DNA of 6,739 nucleotides from Bifidobacterium breve (lineage in GTDB: Bacteria; Actinomycetota; Acidimicrobiia; IMCC26256; PALSA-555): NCBI GenBank assembly GCA_945889545.1, contig CAMDCC010000168.1:1-6739 (forward strand), in the 5' to 3' direction. A model generated the notes under the pieces. It worked only from the letters and a program-made list of their open reading frames with translations. It was not told the origin of the DNA and made no database searches. Both the position numbers and the translations under genes were made by a program. Shown here one piece after another: positions 1 to 6,155 of the stretch (positions within the stretch are counted from its first letter, which is position 1; the number at the start of each line of letters is the position of its first letter).

Positions 1-462
1 GAACGCTGCGCCAACGAGTCGATCCGCATGGCACAGCGCTCCATCACCCTGCGCGAGGTGCTCACGCCGATCGATGTAGACGACGGTGAGCAGACGTACA
101 CACTCGGACCGGGCACCTTCCTGACCACGATGCTCAGCGTCAACAACTGCACGGCTGCAGTCGGGCTCGAGCATTTTGACCCTGCCCACTACGACGAGCG
201 ACGACGCCTGGTGCCCGACGTACCCGTCGCCACGAAGGAGCTCGTGAGCACGTTCGGACACGGGACGCATTCCTGTCCGGCGGCACGCTTCTCGATCTCG
301 GCGATTCGCATCGCCGTCCGGTCGCTCCTCGATACCTACGACCTCACGCTCGACGTCACCCTTGACCGCACCCTTGACCGGGCGCCTGCGCCGCGCCGAC
401 GCCAGATCGGCGGCATCGCCCGCGCGCAACACCCAGTGACCGTGCGGTACATCCGCCGTTAG
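1..462 (+). CDS. Cytochrome P450, C-terminal part (5' end outside window)
   Basis: This is the heme-binding end of a cytochrome P450, a monooxygenase that uses a heme thiolate, O2 and electrons from a redox partner to hydroxylate a hydrophobic substrate. The frame is open from base 1, so the gene begins upstream. Counting from base 1, the K-helix ExxR motif is E6-S-I-R9. A PERF-like segment follows around residues 59-65 (HFDPAHY), then the Cys-loop FGHGTHSCPA at 85-94, with the axial heme ligand at C92. The usual Arg two residues before Cys is His (H90), as also occurs in CYP51-type proteins, and the residue two after Cys is Ala rather than Gly. The last 30 or so residues are Arg-rich and end at TAG. 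The 13-base gap to the next gene suggests co-transcription. Family assignment is firm; substrate and CYP number cannot be given from this fragment. Confidence 0.93.
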   Translation, partial: ERCANESIRMAQRSITLREVLTPIDVDDGEQTYTLGPGTFLTTMLSVNNCTAAVGLEHFDPAHYDERRRLVPDVPVATKELVSTFGHGTHSCPAARFSISAIRIAVRSLLDTYDLTLDVTLDRTLDRAPAPRRRQIGGIARAQHPVTVRYIRR

Positions 463-475
463 TGTCGGTATTCGG

Positions 476-1099
476 ATGCCGAACGACCTCGCTGCACTCA
501 TTGACCCCGCGCACACTGCGGTGCTCACGATGGAGCTCCAACGTGGCGTGGTCGGCGACGAGTCACCGCTGCGCGAGATCGCTGAAGCCGCCGCGGCAAC
601 AAACGTCGTCGGAAACGCGGCCAAGGTCGTGCGTGCAGCACGTGCCGCGGGCGCTTCTGTAATCCATTGCACGTTCGAGGCTCGCGCCGACGGTGCGGGT
701 TCGGTTGCGAACGCGCCATTCCTGCGCTGGCTCGCGAAGTCTGAGCCGCATCTCCTCCCAGGGAGCAGCGCGGTGGAGCTGATGCCCGAACTCGGACCGG
801 AGCCCTCCGACTTCATCTGCTCACGACGTCACGGACTCACGCCGTTCCCAGGCACCGACCTCGACCCCACGCTGCGCCGCCTCGGGGTGCGTACCGTCAT
901 CGCGACCGGCATGTCGGTGAACGTGGGCATCCTCGGCATGGTGATGGGCGCAGTCGACCACGGTTACGAAGCCGTGGTGGTTACGGATGCGGTGGCGGGG
1001 ATTCCCGTTGCGTATGCCCAGGCCGTCGTCGACAACACGCTCGCCGCGCTCGCCACCCGAGCCACGAGCGATGAGATCGTGGCAGTGTGGACGTCGTGA
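476..1099 (+). CDS. Isochorismatase-fold cysteine hydrolase-like protein lacking the catalytic Cys
   Basis: This 207-residue protein has the size and core motifs of the isochorismatase/nicotinamidase superfamily. These are the first strand with AVLTMELQRGVVGD (15-28), the PFPGTDLD segment (123-130), the RRLGVRTVIATG strand (134-145) and the GYEAVVVTDAV strand (163-173). Active members use an Asp-Lys-Cys triad. Here the Asp position (DMQ in the family) is E20, the Lys position falls on R117/R118, and the nucleophile position in the GxxxxxC motif is G151 (GMSVNVG). C65 and C115 do not align with the nucleophile. It may therefore be a pseudo-enzyme, or use different chemistry; the near-complete motif set argues against recent decay. 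It starts at ATG 476 with only a weak ribosome site, directly after the P450, and its TGA overlaps the next gene by four bases. Fold assignment is confident; function is unknown. Confidence 0.88.
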   Translation: MPNDLAALIDPAHTAVLTMELQRGVVGDESPLREIAEAAAATNVVGNAAKVVRAARAAGASVIHCTFEARADGAGSVANAPFLRWLAKSEPHLLPGSSAVELMPELGPEPSDFICSRRHGLTPFPGTDLDPTLRRLGVRTVIATGMSVNVGILGMVMGAVDHGYEAVVVTDAVAGIPVAYAQAVVDNTLAALATRATSDEIVAVWTS

Positions 1100-1887
1100 C
1101 GATCGCCGCCGGACTCGACTTCTCCGGGCTCCTTGCCGACAAGGTTGCTCTCATCACCGGCGCAGCATCTGGGCAAGGACGCGCCGCCGCGCTGCTCTTC
1201 GGCGCACAGGGCGCCAAGGTAGTAGTCGCCGACTTCAACGATGAAGGCGGCGCCGAGACCATCAAGATGCTCGAAGAGCAGGGCTCCGAAGGCCTCGCGG
1301 TTCACGCCGACGTGTCGGTGCGCGTCGATGTCGATGCCATGGTCGACGCCACGATGGAGCGTTATGGCCGACTCGACGTGCTGTACAACAACGCGGCCGT
1401 CCAGATGTCGGGCCGCGTTGTTGACTGCACCGACGACGAGTGGGACCTCACGATCGCCACAAACCTGTCGGCGATCTTCTGGGCGTGTCGCAGTGCGTTG
1501 CCCCATCTGCTCGCAGGCGACGGCGGGAGCATCATCAACACCGCGTCCACGCTCGGGCTCATCGGCTCAGAGGGTTACGCCGCGTACGGCGCTGCGAAGG
1601 CCGGGCTCGTGCTGCTCACCAAGCAGATCGCGGTGGAATACGGGCCGGCGGTGCGCGCCAACGTGATCGCACCGGGCTCGATCGACACGCCGCGCTTTCG
1701 CAAGGTGCTCGACAGCACGCCAGGTGCCCAAGACTTCGTCGAGGGCTTGAAGCGAACGATCCCGGTGCGGCGCCTCGGCACGGCCGACGACGTGGCCCGC
1801 ATCGCGCTCTTCCTCGCGAGCGACCTCTCGTCCTACGTCTCGGGCGCCGTGCTCCCAGCCGACGGCGGATTGGCGGTGTACCGCTAA
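1096..1887 (+). CDS. Short-chain dehydrogenase/reductase (classical SDR), NAD-type
   Basis: This is a classical SDR of about 263 residues, expected to oxidise an alcohol or reduce a ketone in the cytoplasm. The Rossmann motif TGAASGQG lies at 21-28. D46 at the end of strand 2 (VVVADFND) favours NAD(H) over NADP(H). NNAA is at 98-101. The catalytic tetrad is complete: N123, S151, Y164 and K168 (YGAAK), with the usual 13-residue spacing from Ser to Tyr. The C-terminus SGAVLPADGG is typical of the family. The chosen GTG at 1096 gives a GTGA overlap with the preceding stop; an in-frame GTG at 1087 would add three residues. Its stop overlaps the ATG of a second SDR by one base, so the two are probably translated together. 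The substrate is not identifiable; a P450 product or another secondary alcohol is an inference from the neighbours. Confidence 0.93.
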   Translation: MTIAAGLDFSGLLADKVALITGAASGQGRAAALLFGAQGAKVVVADFNDEGGAETIKMLEEQGSEGLAVHADVSVRVDVDAMVDATMERYGRLDVLYNNAAVQMSGRVVDCTDDEWDLTIATNLSAIFWACRSALPHLLAGDGGSIINTASTLGLIGSEGYAAYGAAKAGLVLLTKQIAVEYGPAVRANVIAPGSIDTPRFRKVLDSTPGAQDFVEGLKRTIPVRRLGTADDVARIALFLASDLSSYVSGAVLPADGGLAVYR

Positions 1888-1970
1888 TGCGAAGCGAACG
1901 GAGCGCATCCAGCAAGACACTCGGCGGCGAGATGAGCGGAGTGGGAGCGGAGCAATCGAGGCGAAGCCAT
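1887..1970. repeat. Low-complexity GCGAAGC/GAGCGGAG-rich stretch with a small palindrome
   Basis: The bases between the recognisable ends of the two SDR domains are purine-rich and internally repetitive. GAGCGGAG occurs at 1934-1941 and again at 1945-1952. GCGAAG occurs at 1889-1894 and 1961-1966. ATGCG at 1887-1891 and CGCAT at 1904-1908 form the ends of an imperfect palindrome. This looks like intergenic filler or a REP-like element that stays open in the SDR reading frame, rather than conserved protein sequence. Whether it recurs elsewhere in the genome cannot be seen here. Confidence 0.4.
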
Positions 1971-2738
1971 CAGCTCACGGATCGCGTGGCCATCGTGGTC
2001 GGCGGGGCTTCGGGTCTCGGCGACGCGATCTCTCGCCGCTTCGGCCAGGAAGGCGCCACGGTCGTAGTCGCTGATATCGACGAACCCGGGGCGAAGGCAG
2101 TCGCCGATGCCATCGTCGCCGACGGCGGCAACGCCGTCGCCATCGCGTGCGACGTGACCAAGAGTGCCGATGTGGAGGCCATGACCACAGCCGCGGCTGC
2201 GCTCGGACCGCGCATCGGCGTGCTCGTGTGCTCGGCCGCCATCGAGAGCCTCACGCCGGTCCTCGACCTCTCGGACGAGGAGTGGCAGCAAGTTCTCGAC
2301 ATCGACTTGAAGGGCCCGTTCCTCTGCATGCGAGCCGCGCTCCCGCACATGGTGAAGGGTGGCGGCGGCTCGGTGATCGCGATGGGCTCAACCCTCGGAC
2401 TCATCGTGGCGCCTGGCCATCCCGCGTACTGCGCGGCCAAGGGCGCGCTCTTGAACTTGTGCAAGCAGGCAGCCATCGAACACGCACCCGACAACGTGCG
2501 CGTGAACATGCTGGCGCCGTCGGCCACGACCACCGGCCTGTTCATGAAGCACTCGGGGAAGGCACCCGATCCCGACGCGCTGCGCGCCAAGATCGCCGCA
2601 GGTATGCCGATGAAGCGGCTCGGCGACCCGAACGAGGTGTGCGACGCCGCGGTGTTCCTCGCGTCCGACCAGTCCACCTATCTCAGCGGCGCGGTGATCC
2701 CCCTCGACGGCGGACTCGCCGCCCGCCGCATCGTGTGA
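1887..2738 (+). CDS. Second short-chain dehydrogenase/reductase, divergent motifs
   Basis: Read from ATG 1887 this is 283 residues; the recognisable SDR begins near residue 31 (LTDRVAIVVGG). The nucleotide-binding loop is GGASGLG at 39-45, with Gly in place of the usual leading Thr. D63 (VVVADIDE) predicts NAD(H). The NNAG motif is changed to CSAA (115-118). The catalytic Asn of helix 4 aligns with D140 (DIDLKG). S168, Y181 and K185 (YCAAK) are intact, so it is probably still an oxidoreductase. It shares local motifs with the preceding SDR (STLGLI, SGAV..DGGLA), suggesting old tandem duplication or recruitment of related enzymes. The start is uncertain. ATG 1887 overlaps the upstream stop (TAATG), but the first 30 residues are a Ser/Arg/Glu-rich stretch unlike SDRs; ATG 1932 or GTG 1941 are shorter alternatives. 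The stop is TGA at 2736-2738. Confidence 0.9.
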   Translation: MRSERSASSKTLGGEMSGVGAEQSRRSHQLTDRVAIVVGGASGLGDAISRRFGQEGATVVVADIDEPGAKAVADAIVADGGNAVAIACDVTKSADVEAMTTAAAALGPRIGVLVCSAAIESLTPVLDLSDEEWQQVLDIDLKGPFLCMRAALPHMVKGGGGSVIAMGSTLGLIVAPGHPAYCAAKGALLNLCKQAAIEHAPDNVRVNMLAPSATTTGLFMKHSGKAPDPDALRAKIAAGMPMKRLGDPNEVCDAAVFLASDQSTYLSGAVIPLDGGLAARRIV

Positions 2739-2771
2739 CGCAGCCGTCGCGCCTCCGGACCCAAGGCCCCG

Positions 2772-2818
2772 AGCAAGTGACGCTTTGCCGCGTATTTGGT
2801 GGCAAAACGTCACTTGCT
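2772..2818. repeat. Near-perfect 18-bp inverted repeat (hairpin) with 11-base spacer
   Basis: The left arm 2772-2789 (AGCAAGTGACGCTTTGCC) is the reverse complement of the right arm 2801-2818 (GGCAAAACGTCACTTGCT) at 17 of 18 positions. The single mismatch is C2783. The spacer 2790-2800 is GCGTATTTGGT; a G-U and a C-G pair could extend the RNA stem by two. It fills most of the gap after the second SDR. No T-run follows the right arm, so it is not a textbook intrinsic terminator. It could end or attenuate the upstream transcript, protect an mRNA 3' end, bind a dimeric protein as DNA, or be one copy of a dispersed palindromic repeat. The structure itself is certain; the role is not. Confidence 0.9.
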
Positions 2819-2839
2819 GGGAAGTAGAGACCGACCGCC

Positions 2840-3892
2840 GTGCATGACGGGATGGGGGTGCTCGACGCGGACGGGCACGTTGTTGAAGCGGCCGACGTGT
2901 TCTCCGACTTCGCGCCACCCGGCACGCCGATCTACGACCTCCCCGCCACCACGCCGTTCCAGATGTGCGGCGACCTCGAGAAGCTGCGCGACCAGCTCGA
3001 CCACGGGTTCGACGCGCCTTCATACCTCCGAGCCATGGACGCGCAGGGCATCGACGGCGCCGTGCTCTACCCGTCGATCGGGCTGTTCGTTCCCTACATG
3101 CCCGAGTTGAGCGCCGACGCGTCGGCCGCGGCGTGCCGCTCGTACAACGATTGGATAGCGCACTACTGCGCCACCGACCGTCACCGCCTCGCCGCGGTTG
3201 CCATCGTCCCGCGCGACCCAGTCGCCGCAGCCGAGGAAGCGCGCCGTGCCGCAGAGCTCGACCTCGTCGGCGTGACGGTGCGACCGAACCATCTCGATGA
3301 GGAGTACCTCGACGGCGAGTCGTGGACACCGTTGTACGACGCGCTCGAAGAGACCGGCGGCGTGCTCGCGGTACACGAGGCACTCGGCGTGCGGGCCGGC
3401 GCAACGATCGGCTCCGACCGGTTCTCCGGGTTCGCGGCGCGTCACATGTGTTCGCACCCACTCGAGCAGATGACCGCGGCAGTCGCCATCCTTCTCGGGG
3501 GCGTGTGCGAGCGGCACCCCGAGCTCCAGGTGGCGTTTCTCGAGTCGGGCACCGGATGGCTCCCCTATTGGCTGGCGCGCCTCGACGACCACCACGAATG
3601 GATGCGCGACACCGAGTGCAGCAACCTGTCGATGCGCCCGAGCGAATACTTCGCGCGCCAGTGCACCATCTCGTCCGATCCAGAAGACACGCTCGCGCCC
3701 TTCGTGATCAGCCAGGTGGGTGCCGACCACGTGCTGTGGGCCAGCGACTTCCCGCATCCGGACGCGGCGTACCCCAACGCGGTCGACGAGTTCCTCGAAA
3801 AGACGACTGTGGTGCCGGAGACCGACCTGCGCGCGGTGCTCTGGGACACACCACTGCGCTTCTACAAGCTCGAGGACCGCTTCCGAGCCTGA
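2840..3892 (+). CDS. Amidohydrolase family 2 (ACMSD/resorcylate decarboxylase-like) protein
   Basis: This 350-residue TIM-barrel protein matches the Amidohydro_2 group. The group contains metal-dependent decarboxylases (ACMSD, gamma-resorcylate decarboxylase) and hydrolases, including ones from aromatic and terpenoid breakdown. The strand-1 metal site is D11-G-H13 (LDADGHVVE), an Asp/Glu-x-His form of the usual HxH. H179 (LAVHEA) is the likely strand-5 metal ligand. H206 (CSHPLEQM) lies where the catalytic His is expected. D303 in WASDFPHPD is the strand-8 Asp. The C-terminus (AVLWDTPLRFYKL) is also typical. All key residues are present, so it is probably active; hydrolysis and decarboxylation cannot be told apart. 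The start GTG 2840 has a purine stretch upstream (2819-2830); ATG 2852 is an alternative and keeps the metal motif. It follows the SDRs after a 101-base gap with a large hairpin, so it may be separately transcribed or attenuated. Confidence 0.9.
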   Translation: MHDGMGVLDADGHVVEAADVFSDFAPPGTPIYDLPATTPFQMCGDLEKLRDQLDHGFDAPSYLRAMDAQGIDGAVLYPSIGLFVPYMPELSADASAAACRSYNDWIAHYCATDRHRLAAVAIVPRDPVAAAEEARRAAELDLVGVTVRPNHLDEEYLDGESWTPLYDALEETGGVLAVHEALGVRAGATIGSDRFSGFAARHMCSHPLEQMTAAVAILLGGVCERHPELQVAFLESGTGWLPYWLARLDDHHEWMRDTECSNLSMRPSEYFARQCTISSDPEDTLAPFVISQVGADHVLWASDFPHPDAAYPNAVDEFLEKTTVVPETDLRAVLWDTPLRFYKLEDRFRA

Positions 3893-3932
3893 CGCGCCGC
3901 GCCGTTTACGCTGCCCTCCATCGGTTGGGTTC

Positions 3933-3940
3933 GAGGCGAG
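3933..3940 (+). promoter_or_regulatory. Possible ribosome binding site for the sulfatase-like gene
   Basis: GAGGCGAG at 3933-3940 is the best Shine-Dalgarno-like purine run between the amidohydrolase stop and the sulfatase-like gene. It lies 12 bases before an in-frame CTG at 3953 and 72 bases before the first GTG at 4013. It therefore fits an upstream start much better than the GTG. This is a weak call based on sequence alone. Confidence 0.3.
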
Positions 3941-3952
3941 AACAACTTTCTT

Positions 3953-4012
3953 CTGATCGCCGCACGAGTCTTCGGACTCTGCGGCTTCGTTGTCGCGGCC
4001 CCGCTCCTTGAT
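3953..4012 (+). other. Probable N-terminal coding extension of the sulfatase-like gene
   Basis: In the frame of the downstream gene, 3947-4012 translates as FLLIAARVFGLCGFVVAAPLLD, a hydrophobic helix running straight into LGTNPTFFVVHN. Membrane sulfatase-like proteins of actinobacteria commonly begin with a helix of the type 'ALWGFAVAQPLFDLLGRNPEFF', recalled from family knowledge, so this stretch is very likely translated. No ATG, GTG or TTG lies in frame between the preceding TGA (3890-3892) and 4013. Start options are CTG 3953, another non-standard codon, or an upstream start joined through a frameshift or base error. Confidence 0.6.
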
Positions 4013-6049
4013 GTGCTCGGCACCAACCCCACGTTCTTCGTCGTACACAACGTGGATGGTGCATCGCTCGCGCTCTTCGGGCTGGTGGTGGTGCTCATCC
4101 CACCGCTCGTCGCTACCGCTGTGCTCGGCATCACGCGGCTGGCGGTCCGTCCGGCTCTCCCGGTCGTGACCACGATCGTCATCGGTGCGCTCGTCGCCCT
4201 GGCGCTCGTCCCCATCATCGACCGAACCGCGCGACTCTCGACCGCGGTCTTCGTCGGGCTGCTGCTCGTGACGGCCATCGCCGCTGGATGGTCGTACCGC
4301 CGATGGCTCGGACTCCGCACCTACACGACCTACCTCGCGCCCGCACCGATTCTCTTCCTCGTGATCTTCCTCTTCGCATCTTCGTCGAGTGCGCTGCTCG
4401 ATGGCATCCAGGATGTCGACGCCGCCGCGCTCCACGGCTCCAACACACCAATCATCGTCGTGGTGTTCGACGAGTTCCCACTCGGCGTGATCCTCGACGG
4501 CAACGGGCAGATCGACGCCGCCCGCTTTCCGGGATTCGCACGGCTCGCCGCAATCTCGACCTGGTATCCGAAGGCCGTCACGGTCGCGCCCTTTACACAC
4601 CTCGCGGTGCCCGCACTGCTGACCGGTGAACTTCCGTCGGACCCGGTGGCGGTTGCCGCCACACACCCGCGGTCGTTGTTCACTCTGTTCGACCGCTCGC
4701 ATCACCTCGAGGTAACCGAGGCTTTCACCCACCTCTGCCCCGAGGACGTGTGCGCTTCGCAGCCCGTCGACGAGGCTGAGCTCGCCCACGACACCTCGGT
4801 CGTGTATCTGCATTCCCTGCTCCCCGATGATCTCGCGGAGGACTGGCTGCCCGCCATCGGCGAACGGTGGAGCGGCTTCACCGATCACGAACCGACGACG
4901 GACTCCCAAGAGGGCAAGGACGTGACCGTCGAGGACTTCAAACTCGCGGAGCTCTTTGCCCTCGTGGGTCAACGCGATAAGCAGCCGGCGCGGTTCGCAT
5001 CGTTCCTCTCGTCCATCCGCGGCGACGGTGACCGGCCCGGGCTGTGGTTCCACCACTCCGTGCTCCCCCATCTCCCGAACCAGTACTTGACCGACGGCCG
5101 CCGCTACGACGACACGAATCTGGACGCGCTCGCCGGACCGGGCCTGATCTGGGTCGATGACGCCGACCTCCTGGCGGGCGCGGTGCAGCGCCTCGCGATC
5201 CAGACTGCGGCCGTCGACCGCCTCGTCTCGGCGCTGCTCGACCAAATCGAAGAGCAGGGGCTGCTCGACGACGCGCTCGTCGTCGTGACTGCCGACCACG
5301 GGATCACGTTCGCGCCGGGCCGCGGCCCGCGGGGTCAATCGGCCACGAACAAGAACGATGTATCACCAATCGACGCGCAGAAGCGCGACGACCTGCTGCC
5401 CGTCCCGCTCTTCATCAAGTACCCAGGCGAGTCGACGGGTCGTGTCGATGACCGCGCGGCGCAGACTATCGACGTGCTCCCTACGATCGTCGACTCACTC
5501 GACCTCGCGCTCCCACCCGGTTGGAGCTTCGACGGAGCGTCGCTGCTCGGGCGCCCACTGCGTCACCGGGCGCTGCATTTCACCACCGACACCGGTGCGA
5601 CCGAGCGCGTCACCATCACCGACGACATCGACGCTGGCCGCATGGCCCGGTACGTGCAGTCGGTCTTCGTCGGCCCGAGCGGGACCGAGCGGGACTTCTA
5701 CCGGATCCAACCCTTCGGTGCGCTCGTGGGCCACCCCGCGGCCCCGCTCGTCACCGGCGGCGCAGTCGGGACCGTAGCCATCGACCCGCCGGACGTATAC
5801 GACGACGTGGACCTTGCCGGCATTATCCCGGCGCTCTTCGAAGGTCGCGTGAGTGGCGTGCGCGACGACGGCTGGCTCGCGGTCGCGCTGGACGGCACGA
5901 TCGCGGGCACCGGCCCCGCGTATGTCGTCGACGGCGAGCTGTGGATGGTCGCGATGCTCGACCCCGCGTTCATCCACAACGGTCACCACACCGTGGCGGT
6001 ATACCTCATCAACAGCTCGGGTTCACTGCGGCCGCTGACGACGCGCTGA
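4013..6049 (+). CDS. Membrane-anchored sulfatase / alkaline phosphatase-superfamily protein
   Basis: From GTG 4013 this is 678 residues. Four hydrophobic segments (about 17-41, 48-69, 76-93 and 106-122) anchor an extracytoplasmic catalytic domain of the sulfatase fold (about 145-520). Metal-site residues visible are D153-E154 (VVVFDEFP) and D428-H429 (VVTADHG); H353 (VLPHLPN) is another probable site residue. T195 (PFTHLAVPALLTG) sits at the nucleophile position. There is no CxPxR formylglycine motif, so this resembles the threonine-nucleophile branch (LtaS and phosphoethanolamine transferases) more than true sulfatases. A beta-rich C-terminal domain (about 540-678) ends with a WLAVALDG...VAVYLINSSG pattern seen in related actinobacterial proteins. 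The role may be transfer or hydrolysis on a surface polymer or lipid; this is inference. It is in the same frame as the preceding amidohydrolase. GTG 4013 is only the first standard start; the true N-terminus is probably about 20 residues upstream. The stop is TGA at 6047-6049. Confidence 0.82.
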   Translation: MLGTNPTFFVVHNVDGASLALFGLVVVLIPPLVATAVLGITRLAVRPALPVVTTIVIGALVALALVPIIDRTARLSTAVFVGLLLVTAIAAGWSYRRWLGLRTYTTYLAPAPILFLVIFLFASSSSALLDGIQDVDAAALHGSNTPIIVVVFDEFPLGVILDGNGQIDAARFPGFARLAAISTWYPKAVTVAPFTHLAVPALLTGELPSDPVAVAATHPRSLFTLFDRSHHLEVTEAFTHLCPEDVCASQPVDEAELAHDTSVVYLHSLLPDDLAEDWLPAIGERWSGFTDHEPTTDSQEGKDVTVEDFKLAELFALVGQRDKQPARFASFLSSIRGDGDRPGLWFHHSVLPHLPNQYLTDGRRYDDTNLDALAGPGLIWVDDADLLAGAVQRLAIQTAAVDRLVSALLDQIEEQGLLDDALVVVTADHGITFAPGRGPRGQSATNKNDVSPIDAQKRDDLLPVPLFIKYPGESTGRVDDRAAQTIDVLPTIVDSLDLALPPGWSFDGASLLGRPLRHRALHFTTDTGATERVTITDDIDAGRMARYVQSVFVGPSGTERDFYRIQPFGALVGHPAAPLVTGGAVGTVAIDPPDVYDDVDLAGIIPALFEGRVSGVRDDGWLAVALDGTIAGTGPAYVVDGELWMVAMLDPAFIHNGHHTVAVYLINSSGSLRPLTTR

Positions 6050-6081
6050 GCGCCACGGACGGGCGCGCCCTGCACCGGCAA

Positions 6082-6120
6082 GGGTGGACGACCCGAGGAT
6101 CGGGGTGCGAAGGTCGACCC
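6082..6120. repeat. Weak nested inverted repeat in the gap before the CoA-transferase
   Basis: GGGTGGAC at 6082-6089 pairs with GTCGACCC at 6113-6120 at 7 of 8 positions. Inside it, CCCGA (6092-6096) and TCGGG (6100-6104) form a perfect 5-bp stem with a GGA loop. GGTCGACC at 6112-6119 is itself an 8-base palindrome. No T-run follows. It could act as a terminator-like hairpin for the sulfatase-like gene or as an operator, but short stems like this are common by chance in GC-rich DNA. Confidence 0.3.
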
Positions 6121-6145
6121 ATGCGCACGACCGATACTCAACGCT

Positions 6146-6149
6146 GGAG
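6146..6149 (+). promoter_or_regulatory. Ribosome binding site of the CoA-transferase gene
   Basis: GGAG at 6146-6149 lies six bases before GTG 6156. This is good Shine-Dalgarno spacing and supports GTG 6156 over the in-frame ATG at 6177 as the start. Confidence 0.6.
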
Positions 6150-6155
6150 CGACCA

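Noticed and set aside
1440..1886. Possible longer N-terminus of the second SDR reaching back inside the first SDR
   Set aside because: The frame is open, but the translation over 1440-1886 is Arg/His-rich shadow of the first SDR. The SDR domain begins only after 1970.
2147..2827. Second + strand open frame overlapping the second SDR and running through the hairpin
   Set aside because: It is an out-of-frame shadow with Arg-rich composition, and the SDR frame carries all conserved motifs.
2772..2830. Hairpin at 2772-2818 as an ordinary Rho-independent terminator
   Set aside because: No T-run follows the right arm (sequence continues GGAAGTAGAG), so it is recorded as an inverted repeat of unknown role.
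2388..3461. Minus-strand open frame of about 357 codons across the second SDR, the hairpin gap and the amidohydrolase
   Set aside because: It is extremely Arg-rich and low in complexity, has no motifs, and is the complement of two well-supported genes.
3890..4013. Stop-codon readthrough fusing the amidohydrolase to the sulfatase-like protein, which share a frame
   Set aside because: The amidohydrolase ends at the family's normal C-terminus, and a cytoplasmic TIM barrel fused to this membrane protein is implausible. A missed or non-standard start is simpler.
3020..5338. A very long minus-strand open frame (about 770 codons) antisense to the amidohydrolase and the sulfatase-like gene
   Set aside because: The translation is Arg/Glu/His-rich with no domain motifs. 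It spans two clearly recognised + strand genes, which share one reading frame, so a shared shadow frame is expected from GC-rich third positions.
6131..6138. GATACT-like -10 promoter element before the CoA-transferase
   Set aside because: There is no convincing -35 partner at the right spacing, and a single hexamer match in 106 bases is weak evidence.
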